This document shows, piece by piece, positions 31,684 to 38,591 of a stretch of DNA of 39,487 nucleotides (position 1 is its first letter; every line of letters starts with the position of its first letter). The position numbers were made by a program, and so were the translations under genes. Source of the DNA: Planctomycetales bacterium 4572_13 (GTDB taxonomy: Bacteria; Planctomycetota; Phycisphaerae; Sedimentisphaerales; Anaerohalosphaeraceae). The notes under the pieces are model-generated. The model was not told where the DNA came from, made no database searches, and saw only the letters and a list, made by a program, of their open reading frames with translations. The stretch lies in the NCBI GenBank assembly GCA_002084585.1, contig NBLM01000005.1, forward strand, positions 1-39,487, given 5' to 3'.

Positions 31684-33096
31684 TTAATCGACTTTGACGA
31701 TGTCCTGATACTTGGGAACGATGGCGTTCCAGCCGGTATTTTCAATGATGTAGTCTTTGAAGCTGTGGGCAGCTTCTTTTTCGCCGTGGACGACGAAGAC
31801 CTGTCGCGGCGGCTTTTTGAGGTTTTTCAGCCAGGTCAGCATCTCAACCTTGTCAGCATGGGCACTGAAACCGTGGACCTGAACAATATTGGCCTTAACC
31901 GGAAAGTGCTGGCCGAGGATACGCACCTCATCGTTGGGTTCGGAGTCCACGATGGTCCGTCCGAGTGTGCCGACGGCCTGATAGCCAACAAACAGCACCG
32001 CGCTTTCGGGGCGGCCGATATTGTTGACCAAGTGGTGCTTGACGCGCCCGCCGGTACACATCCCCGAACCGGCGATGACCATGATCGTGCCTTTGATATG
32101 GTTAACGGACTTGGACTCGCGGGTGGACTGGACGAGTTTGAGGCCGTCGTAACTGAACGGTGATTCGTGTTGATTCATCAACTTTGTCATCTCGGCGTCA
32201 TACAGTTCGGGGTGCTTTTTGAAGACCTCGGTAACGCGAACAGCCATCGGGCTGTCCAGAAAGGTCATAATGTGCGGGATGCGATCTTCCATGAGCAGTT
32301 CGTTCATGTAGTACATCACTTCCTGCGCCCGCTCAATGGAAAAGCTGGGGACGATGATGTTGCCGCCGGCAGCGTGGGTTTTGTTGATTGCTTCGCAGAG
32401 TTGTTCCTTGGTATCTTCGACGCTGGTATGAACGCGGTCGCCATAAGTGGACTCGATAAAGACATAGTCGGCCTCTTCAAATACGGCCGGATCCTTGAGA
32501 ATGGGTTTGCCAACGCGGCCCAGATCGCCGGTGAACAGGATGGTGCGCGTTTGGCCATTAAGCTTGACGGTGAGCTTAATAATGGATGAGCCCAAAATAT
32601 GACCCGCCTCATAGAAAGCGGCCTCAACATCATCCGCTACGGCGAGCGGGGTTTCGTATTCGACGGGTGCGAACATGGACATACACTTCTCGGCATCGGC
32701 CTGCGTATAGAGCGGCTCAACCGGTCGCGGTGGTGTATAGTTGCCCCGTTTGTGGCGTTTCTTTTTGTATTCGGCATCTTCTTCCTGAATCTTGCCGGAA
32801 TCAGCCAGCACGATCTTGACAATCGCAGCAGTGGCGGGCGTACAGAAGACCTTGCCTTTAAAGCCCTCCTTGACGAGTTTGGGCAATAGGCCGCAATGGT
32901 CCAGATGGGCATGGGTCAGCAGAACCGCATCCAGTTTGGCGGGTTCAAAGCCAAAATCTTCCCAGTTGCGGTTCCGCAGGTCGCGCTCCTGATACAGGCC
33001 GCAGTCGATAAGAACCTTGGAATGGTTGAACTCAATTAGATGCCGTGAGCCGGTAACGGACTCGGCAGCGCCAAGAAAACGAAGTTGAATGTCCAT
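31684..33096 (-). CDS. Metallo-beta-lactamase/beta-CASP ribonuclease-like protein
   Basis: A 470-residue cytosolic metallo-hydrolase of the beta-CASP group (RNA-processing and CPSF73-like enzymes). Metal-binding motifs are THAHLDHCG (HxHxDH), AGHILGSS, FTGDLGR and a C-terminal FSAHAD, with VVHGE at the end. The CASP insert shows FSIERAQEVMYYMNEL and AGSGMCTGGRVKHHL. The N-terminal LRFLGAAESVTGSRHLIE is typical of the bacterial family (YsxB/EpsA-like members). RNA cleavage is likely but is not proven for close bacterial members. GGAGA six bases before ATG supports the start. It heads an operon with the two YbjQ-like genes. Confidence 0.93.
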   Translation of the reverse strand: MDIQLRFLGAAESVTGSRHLIEFNHSKVLIDCGLYQERDLRNRNWEDFGFEPAKLDAVLLTHAHLDHCGLLPKLVKEGFKGKVFCTPATAAIVKIVLADSGKIQEEDAEYKKKRHKRGNYTPPRPVEPLYTQADAEKCMSMFAPVEYETPLAVADDVEAAFYEAGHILGSSIIKLTVKLNGQTRTILFTGDLGRVGKPILKDPAVFEEADYVFIESTYGDRVHTSVEDTKEQLCEAINKTHAAGGNIIVPSFSIERAQEVMYYMNELLMEDRIPHIMTFLDSPMAVRVTEVFKKHPELYDAEMTKLMNQHESPFSYDGLKLVQSTRESKSVNHIKGTIMVIAGSGMCTGGRVKHHLVNNIGRPESAVLFVGYQAVGTLGRTIVDSEPNDEVRILGQHFPVKANIVQVHGFSAHADKVEMLTWLKNLKKPPRQVFVVHGEKEAAHSFKDYIIENTGWNAIVPKYQDIVKVD

Positions 33097-33135
33097 TATA
33101 TTCTCCGGAATTTCACTTTTTTATCACTCGTCGTA

Positions 33136-33188
33136 AGAGTTCACACTTTAGTGCGCAAAAAGCAAAAACAAGCTAAAGCTTGAACTCT
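33136..33188. repeat. Interspersed inverted repeat, copy 2
   Basis: Arms AGAGTTCACACTTTAG (33136-33151) and CTAAAGCTTGAACTCT (33173-33188) are identical to the inner arms at 2141-2156 and 2179-2194. The loop is 21 nt here and 22 nt there, with different sequence but shared A-richness. It lies between mltA and the beta-CASP gene, both on the minus strand. Confidence 0.8.
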
Positions 33189-33198
33189 TACTCTTACC

Positions 33199-34410
33199 TC
33201 ATTTTTTCAGATACGGACCCATGAGGCCGGGTTTGACGAACAGGTAGTAGAGCTTGCCCTCTTCATAGACCTGTCCTGCCATCTTGCCGGCGGTGTCGCC
33301 GACACCCATATAGACATCGCAGCGGCCGGGTGCCCGAATCGCCCCGCCTGCATCCTGATCCAGAGCAAAACCGGTGTAGGCCGATTTTCTTACCGCCCCG
33401 CCAATCGCGCGGGGCAGCTTGGTTTTCACAACTGCCAGCGATGCACGGGGGTAGATGGATTTGTCGGTGGCGATGGATCGCATGGGAATCACCGGCTCGT
33501 TCAGGCAGCCGCGGGGGTTGCCGCTGTCGGTTCGGAAGAAAACATATCGCGGGTTCTGATAAACATATTTATCGACCTGCTGCGGGTGGGCTTTGAAGTA
33601 GTCAATCATCGCTTTTAAGCTCAGCCCCTGTGACGGAACGAGACCGTCTTTAATCATCTGGCTTCCAACGCTGTTGTATTCATGGCCGTTTGTAGCGGCA
33701 TAACCGAGCGTCACCTGTTTGCCGTCGGGCATGCGGAGGATGGCCGAACCCTGAACATGGGCAATATACACTTCAAACGGGTCGGTAAGCCAGGCAACCT
33801 CCTGACCTTTAAGCATCCCTGACTGGTCGATCTCGCGACGGTCGGGATAGGGCTTGACGGAGCCGTCGGCGAGCTTTTGGCCGAGAATCTCGCCGGTGTC
33901 GTTCTTGACCAGATCGGCGGGCTGTTTGTAGAGTGGGTATTTGTATTTCTCGGACGGTTTGAGCGATCCGTCAAAAATCGGGGTGTAGTAACCGGTATAG
34001 AGAACCGTTCCCCTGTCATCGCAGCCGACGGACTGGTAGAACTCAAATCGGGCGCGGATGGCAGCGTCCAATTCTTTGCCAAAAAGGCCGCTGTCGAGTA
34101 ATTGGGCCATCGCACGCAGCGAAGCAACGGTACGGTCATGGGTGATGTCAGCCATCGGGAAAAACTGCTTGCTGGAGGGTTTTGACAGATAGCTGAGTGA
34201 GTTATGAACGCCCTCCCGCAAATCCTTAAGCTCATAACAGGCAAAGGTTAGATTCGGAAACATAGCCGGATCGGTAATCTTCCGCAGCGCATAGGCACCC
34301 GGCGGCAGTGGTTTGTCGTATTGCGGCGCCTCGATTTCCTGGGCGGTTTTACAGCCAACGAGTGTTAAAGAGGCCAATAAGACCAGTGAGAAAAAGATTT
34401 TTTGTTTCAT
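33199..34410 (-). CDS. mltA: Membrane-bound lytic murein transglycosylase A
   Basis: An outer-membrane lipoprotein that cleaves murein glycan strands to give anhydromuramyl ends. It is 403 residues with lipobox LVGC (Cys20). The MltA domain is recognised by GTVLYTGYYTPIFDGSLK (part of the block), YLAHV-type EVYIAHVQGSAIL, LGYAATNGHEYNSVG and the C-terminal 3D domain DQDAGGAIRAPGRCDVYMG, whose Asp residues (D351, D353) match the catalytic region. GGGAG six bases before the ATG at 34410 fixes the start. A longer frame begins ten codons upstream. Together with dacB and the LpoB cluster it belongs to the murein theme of the window. Confidence 0.94.
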   Translation of the reverse strand: MKQKIFFSLVLLASLTLVGCKTAQEIEAPQYDKPLPPGAYALRKITDPAMFPNLTFACYELKDLREGVHNSLSYLSKPSSKQFFPMADITHDRTVASLRAMAQLLDSGLFGKELDAAIRARFEFYQSVGCDDRGTVLYTGYYTPIFDGSLKPSEKYKYPLYKQPADLVKNDTGEILGQKLADGSVKPYPDRREIDQSGMLKGQEVAWLTDPFEVYIAHVQGSAILRMPDGKQVTLGYAATNGHEYNSVGSQMIKDGLVPSQGLSLKAMIDYFKAHPQQVDKYVYQNPRYVFFRTDSGNPRGCLNEPVIPMRSIATDKSIYPRASLAVVKTKLPRAIGGAVRKSAYTGFALDQDAGGAIRAPGRCDVYMGVGDTAGKMAGQVYEEGKLYYLFVKPGLMGPYLKK

Positions 34411-34465
34411 CGTAACTCCCTTATCAAAACCAAAAAACATCCTGTCAATTTACACCACATAGAGC

Positions 34466-34493
34466 ATTATGGATATTTCACCAACTTTGTCAA
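34466..34493 (-). promoter_or_regulatory. Promoter of mltA
   Basis: On the minus strand TTGACA (34488-34493), a 16-bp spacer and CATAAT (34466-34471), about 55 bp before the ATG. A second pair, TTGACA-17-GATAAG, lies closer but would start inside the ribosome site. Confidence 0.5.
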
Positions 34494-34551
34494 CTCTATT
34501 ACACATCGAACGATAACGCATCGTTTCAATAGGATATTTACAGGAAAAGCA

Positions 34552-34580
34552 TTGACTTTTTTGGTCAGAAGCCGGAAAAT
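34552..34580 (+). promoter_or_regulatory. Possible promoter of the LpoB-cluster operon
   Basis: TTGACT, a 17-bp spacer and GAAAAT, about 73 bp before the first ATG. The -10 matches at four of six positions. Confidence 0.3.
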
Positions 34581-34653
34581 GCGGCATGAATGTCAGGATG
34601 CTTGTGAAACTGTCGAAAAGTGATTCAATGAGAACAAGAAGGATTCGAATTTA

Positions 34654-36027
34654 ATGAGTAAGCTGCTTCGATGCGTTTTGGCCTTGAGTGCTGTTTATAT
34701 TCTGTCTGGATGTAATGCCCCCAAAAGCCATCTGAACAAGTTTAACCAATTTTTTGAAGCAGCCGATTTTGAGCAGGCCCGCGAGTTTGCGGAGAAAAAG
34801 ATCCGACACAAAGACACCCCCCGCAGCGAAGATGTCCTGTGGTCCCTCCAGATTGGCTCCATTGACCGCGTCGAAAAAAACTATGCCCAGAGTACGGATA
34901 TGTTTGACGCCTGCGAAGAGATGATGACGCATTTCGACACCGAAAACTCCGGGATCGGTCATACCGTTGGTGCCGTCGCCGTCAATGAAAATATCGTTCC
35001 CTATACAGGGCAGGTTTATGACGGGGTGATGGTCAATACCTATAAAGCACTGAACTTTATGGCTACCGGTCAGTATGATCTGGCACGGGTTGAGTTTAAT
35101 CGCGCCCTAGATCGCCAGCGCCGGGCCAAAGAGACTTTTAATAAAGAAATCCAGAAACAAAAGGACGAAATCAGCAATGATAAGAACAGCGAAAATGTCC
35201 AAAAGAGCATTGACAACCCCGACTTGAAACAGAAATTGGAGGAGGTATATCCGTCTCTTTATAATTTCAGCGTGTATCCGGATTTCGTCAATCCGTTCGC
35301 GACTTATATGGCTGGTTTATTCTTTCTGATTGAGGGCGACTATTCCAAATCGGTCGATCTGCTCAAAGAAAGTGCCGGTATGATGCCGGAAAACACCATG
35401 ATCCTGCAAGATTTGGATGTGGTTAATCAGGTTCTTAGCGGCGGAGATGCCATTGAGCCAACGGTTTGGGTGATCTTTGAGAATGGGCTGGGGCCGGTCA
35501 AGGAGGAGTTCAGAATCGACCTGCCGTTGTTTATTTTCACGGAGGATGTCCGCTATGTGGGGATCGCGCTGCCAAAGTTGGTATTTCGGCAGGCGGCTTC
35601 GCCGTATCTGGAGATTCAGTCCGGTTCGACAACGGCAAAAACCCAGCTCGTCGCAGATTTGGATCGGGTGATACAGACCGAATTCGAGAAAGATTTTAAG
35701 GGGATATTGACCCGTGCCATTATTTCCACGACGGCCAAGGCCACGGCTCAGTATGTTCTGGAGCAGGACAGTAACACTTCGTGGGTGGCCGTGGCCATGG
35801 CGGTTTACAACCTTGCCACCACCGCCGCTGATGTGCGAATCTGGACGGCGTTGCCGAAGGACATCCAGACCGCACGGCTACCGATGCCGGAAAACGGGAG
35901 TTTGACGATTTCCGGGCCGACACTGGCACCAATTCAGGTGGAAATTATCGATTGCAACTATGCGATTGTTTATGTTAGAATGATTGGCACATCGCACCAA
36001 CCAAGTATTGAAATAATGACATTTTGA
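34654..36027 (+). CDS. COG3014-family lipoprotein
   Basis: A 457-residue lipoprotein (lipobox LSGC, Cys20) of the uncharacterised COG3014 group, which occurs in operons with YcfL and LpoB. Residues 25-270 look like TPR-type helical pairs (FFEAADFEQAREFAEKKI, YKALNFMATGQYDLARVEF, FFLIEGDYSKSVDLLKESA) with a Lys/Glu-rich coiled-coil insertion (about 150-195). The last 180 residues are strand-rich (IEPTVWVIFENGLGPVKEEF, TAADVRIWTALPKDIQTARL) and contain an Ala-rich helix. The neighbours suggest an envelope role, probably in regulating murein synthesis or outer-membrane assembly. The biochemical function is unknown. Confidence 0.85.
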   Translation: MSKLLRCVLALSAVYILSGCNAPKSHLNKFNQFFEAADFEQAREFAEKKIRHKDTPRSEDVLWSLQIGSIDRVEKNYAQSTDMFDACEEMMTHFDTENSGIGHTVGAVAVNENIVPYTGQVYDGVMVNTYKALNFMATGQYDLARVEFNRALDRQRRAKETFNKEIQKQKDEISNDKNSENVQKSIDNPDLKQKLEEVYPSLYNFSVYPDFVNPFATYMAGLFFLIEGDYSKSVDLLKESAGMMPENTMILQDLDVVNQVLSGGDAIEPTVWVIFENGLGPVKEEFRIDLPLFIFTEDVRYVGIALPKLVFRQAASPYLEIQSGSTTAKTQLVADLDRVIQTEFEKDFKGILTRAIISTTAKATAQYVLEQDSNTSWVAVAMAVYNLATTAADVRIWTALPKDIQTARLPMPENGSLTISGPTLAPIQVEIIDCNYAIVYVRMIGTSHQPSIEIMTF

Positions 36028-36044
36028 TCATGGGAGACAAGATT

Positions 36045-36491
36045 ATGGTAAAACACAGTTTGCTTATCGTGTGTATCGGAGCTTTGATATTGGGCGGATG
36101 TGCCTCCAAGTCCAGTGACGAACGAATCAACATGGGCAAAGGCGTCGGCGGCGACACTTTGGGCGACAATATTATTACCCGCCCGTTCGCGGTCGTCATC
36201 AGCGCCCTTTTGGGGCAAGGAGTTGAAATTACTGAAGTTATTGAAGCCCGTACGCCGCAGGGGTTTCTGGATGTGCAGATGAGGGGGTATAATAAGGCCT
36301 ATGGCACGAAGCGATTTGACTATCGCGTCGAATGGCTGGATAGCAACGGCATGGTGATCCCAACGAAAACCAGCGTCTGGATTCCGGTTTCGGCGTTGGA
36401 AAAGTCCGAGGTTTCGTTCCGCTTTATCGCCCCGCGCAAGGAAGCGGTGGATTTCAGAATCAATACACGAAAAAATAAAATTACAAAATAA
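36045..36491 (+). CDS. YcfL-family lipoprotein
   Basis: A 148-residue lipoprotein (lipobox LGGC, Cys19) with the YcfL/DUF1425 domain. The central strands FDYRVEWLDSNGMVIP and TSVWIPVSALEKSEVSFRFIAP are the recognisable part. GGGAG nine bases before the ATG at 36045 supports this start over an in-frame ATG seven codons earlier. In E. coli ycfL adjoins lpoB, and the same order is kept here, which strengthens both calls. Its function is unknown. A long Lys-rich tail ends the protein. Confidence 0.85.
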   Translation: MVKHSLLIVCIGALILGGCASKSSDERINMGKGVGGDTLGDNIITRPFAVVISALLGQGVEITEVIEARTPQGFLDVQMRGYNKAYGTKRFDYRVEWLDSNGMVIPTKTSVWIPVSALEKSEVSFRFIAPRKEAVDFRINTRKNKITK

Positions 36492-36508
36492 AATACAGGA
36501 GAGCAATT

Positions 36509-37120
36509 ATGAAAACAAAAGTATTACTCTGTGCGCTTGCGATAACTGTGCTAATGGGTTGCCAGCCGGCCACGAAAAATATCGATATTGCCAACGATGA
36601 GGGCAAGGCCGTGATGGGGCTGGATTATCGTGATTTTGATCAGGCCGCGACGGCGATGATCAGTTCGCTGGTCCGTTCGGGAACCCTGAACAAAAAAGAC
36701 GGCGGCCGCTATGTGATGGCGACCGGACGCATCGTTAATGATACGATGCAACGAATCGACACCGACCAGTTAATGGCCAAGGTCGAACAGGAGATGATGA
36801 ACAGCGGCCAGGTGGTGATGACCTCCGCTGTCGGGGACAAGGCCGGTGATTCGCTGGTGTATGAAGTCCGCGACCTGCGGGATTCCGACAAGGCCGATGA
36901 GTTCGACGAGAGTACAATGCAGGCCAAAAGGACGCTTATCGCACCGGAACTAAGTATTTCCGGAAAGATTATCCAACGTGATGTGAAATATAACAAAAAG
37001 ACGACGCAAGTTGAGTACTACTTCCAACTGCGCATTACGGACCTGACAACGGGTCTGCGGTTCTGGCAGGAAGAGAAAATCCTCGGTAAACGCGGCTCAA
37101 GTAAAACCGTTTCATGGTAA
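36509..37120 (+). CDS. lpoB: Penicillin-binding protein activator LpoB-like lipoprotein
   Basis: A 203-residue lipoprotein (lipobox LMGC, Cys18). In E. coli LpoB is an outer-membrane lipoprotein that reaches through the murein to activate PBP1b. The C-terminal domain matches the family in LDYRDFDQAATAMISSLV, YVMATGRIVNDTMQRIDTD (part), APELSISGKIIQRDVKYN (part) and YYFQLRITDLTTGLRFWQ. The linker before the domain is short, only about 15 residues against a long one in E. coli. It lies 17 bp after ycfL. No PBP1 gene is in the window. TACAGGAGAG before the ATG is a strong ribosome site. Confidence 0.88.
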   Translation: MKTKVLLCALAITVLMGCQPATKNIDIANDEGKAVMGLDYRDFDQAATAMISSLVRSGTLNKKDGGRYVMATGRIVNDTMQRIDTDQLMAKVEQEMMNSGQVVMTSAVGDKAGDSLVYEVRDLRDSDKADEFDESTMQAKRTLIAPELSISGKIIQRDVKYNKKTTQVEYYFQLRITDLTTGLRFWQEEKILGKRGSSKTVSW

Positions 37121-37121
37121 A

Positions 37122-37152
37122 TTAGTTCGTGGTTCGTAGTTTTTAGTTCGTA
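37122..37152. repeat. Degenerate GTTCGTAGTT phrase repeat
   Basis: TTAGTTCGTGGTTCGTAG followed by TTTTTAGTTCGTAA: three copies of a GTTCGT word within 31 bp, in the lpoB spacer. It is another phrase-type spacer repeat, with words different from the clusters at 3.5, 5.4 and 6.0 kb. Confidence 0.55.
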
Positions 37153-37173
37153 ACTGAAAGAAAGGGGCCAATT

Positions 37174-38487
37174 ATGAAAAAGGTGATTACTTTATCCCTG
37201 TTTTTAGGGCTGATTTGTGTTTCGCTTGGGGTTGCTACGCAGACGCGAGAAGTCAAGGGCGTTGCAACAACGCGTGAAGAGGCAATCAAAAAAGCGTTGC
37301 ACGAAGCCGTTGGTCAGGTGCAGGGAGTATGGGTTGGTTCTGGTATCGCCGATTCCGCAGTCGGTATCGGCATCATTGAATCCACCCACGAAGAAGTTAA
37401 CAAGACCATTGAGATGGAAGGCATTTCTCTCCGCTCGCAAAACACCATTACGCTGACGATGGCCGAAGGACTGGTGAAGTCCTATGAGGTAGTCGATGAG
37501 AAAAAGACCGACAACGGCAAGGTTGAAGTAACCGTTAAGGTGTGGGTCTATGATTATCAATCACCGCTGGCGACGACAAAATTGTCGCTGGCCGTTTCGC
37601 CGTTTGAGGTGGAGAATAATCGCTATATTTTTGGCGATATAACGGTTTCCGGAGCAGAATTGACCAAACAGTTCTCCCAGCGGCTGACAACGCTTTTGCG
37701 CGACAGCAACCGCTTCGACCTGCTCGACAGGGATTATGACAAAGCGTTCAGGGATGAGATCAACCTCATTAAATCCGACGATGTGGGCCTCGAAGAAAAG
37801 GGCCGGCTCAAACAGTTGCAGGGAGCGGATTATTTGCTGGCCGGACGGATTCGACGCGCCGAGATCACCACTGAGCTGAAAGACATCCCCACGACCGGGA
37901 TTCATTCGGCGGAGTATCGGGGACATTTTGTCGGTGAGGTGCGTCTGCTGGTTCCCACGACGCGGCAGGTGGCGTTCTCACACGAATATAGGATTAAGCT
38001 GGAGATGCCGGAAATTAAGGAACTCGCGGATGAGTGGCGGCGGGATGAGCGGGATTTTGACCAGATCAAAGACGCTTTTTTGGATTTGGCAGCACGCCAA
38101 ATCATCGAGGATGTACTCAATGATGTCTATCCGGTGCGGATCGCTCTGGCTGAGCAGGGAAGCATTATCCTCGATCAGGGCGGCGAGCGAATGAAACCGG
38201 ACGCTGTATATGAAGTCTTTACGAAGGGCAAGTCGATCGTCGATCCGCAGACACAGGAAGTGCTGGGGCAAGACGAGGGAAAAGCAGCTTTGTTGAAAGT
38301 TATTCGGATCTTGCCAAAATTCAGCTATGCGGAAATTCTTGACGGAAAGACCGAAGATATTGAGGTCGGTCAGGTGTGCAGAGTACTGCCGGGGTCAATG
38401 GACTTGAAAATTGAAGTCCAAGGTGGCAGGAAAAGCAACATCAAACACACGCCCAGCGGCGGCGTGAAGATGCCGTTTGACAACTAA
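37174..38487 (+). CDS. FlgT/CsgG-like envelope protein
   Basis: A 437-residue exported protein (signal peptide about 1-21, no lipobox). Residues 24-110 resemble FlgT N-terminal domain (EVKGVATTREEAIKKALHEA, GLVKSYEVVDEKKTDNGKVE). The middle (about 135-300) is CsgG/LpoB-like (LAVSPFEVENNRYIFGD, FSQRLTTLLRDSNRFDLLDR, LQGADYLLAGRIRRAE). The C-terminal part (about 330-420) is a small beta domain as in FlgT (VYEVFTKGKSIVDPQT, DIEVGQVCRVLPG). In Vibrio FlgT builds the flagellar H ring and shares this domain order. No flagellar gene is seen here. The link with LpoB and COG3014 suggests a general outer-membrane or murein role. Confidence 0.8.
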   Translation: MKKVITLSLFLGLICVSLGVATQTREVKGVATTREEAIKKALHEAVGQVQGVWVGSGIADSAVGIGIIESTHEEVNKTIEMEGISLRSQNTITLTMAEGLVKSYEVVDEKKTDNGKVEVTVKVWVYDYQSPLATTKLSLAVSPFEVENNRYIFGDITVSGAELTKQFSQRLTTLLRDSNRFDLLDRDYDKAFRDEINLIKSDDVGLEEKGRLKQLQGADYLLAGRIRRAEITTELKDIPTTGIHSAEYRGHFVGEVRLLVPTTRQVAFSHEYRIKLEMPEIKELADEWRRDERDFDQIKDAFLDLAARQIIEDVLNDVYPVRIALAEQGSIILDQGGERMKPDAVYEVFTKGKSIVDPQTQEVLGQDEGKAALLKVIRILPKFSYAEILDGKTEDIEVGQVCRVLPGSMDLKIEVQGGRKSNIKHTPSGGVKMPFDN

Positions 38488-38503
38488 TTCCTCTGTGAGT
38501 CCG

Positions 38504-38521
38504 TACCCGGAATGGGTTTTT
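38504..38521 (+). terminator. Weak terminator-like hairpin after the FlgT/CsgG-like gene
   Basis: A short stem ACCC/GGGT with a 5-nt loop, followed by five T, lies about 17 bp after the stop codon. Confidence 0.28.
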
Positions 38522-38524
38522 CAC

Positions 38525-38553
38525 TTGACCTAACGACCGTTTTGGCCTAAAGT
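38525..38553 (+). promoter_or_regulatory. Promoter of the homoserine dehydrogenase gene
   Basis: TTGACC, a 17-bp spacer and TAAAGT, about 40 bp before the ATG. GAGGG is the ribosome site, about 5-6 bases before the ATG. Confidence 0.5.
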
Positions 38554-38591
38554 TGCGTCCGTATTCAAAATGACAGCAATCGAGGGATTTT

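Noticed and set aside
31561-32163. 200-codon plus-strand frame opposite the beta-CASP gene
   Set aside because: Antisense shadow of a gene with clear metal-binding motifs.
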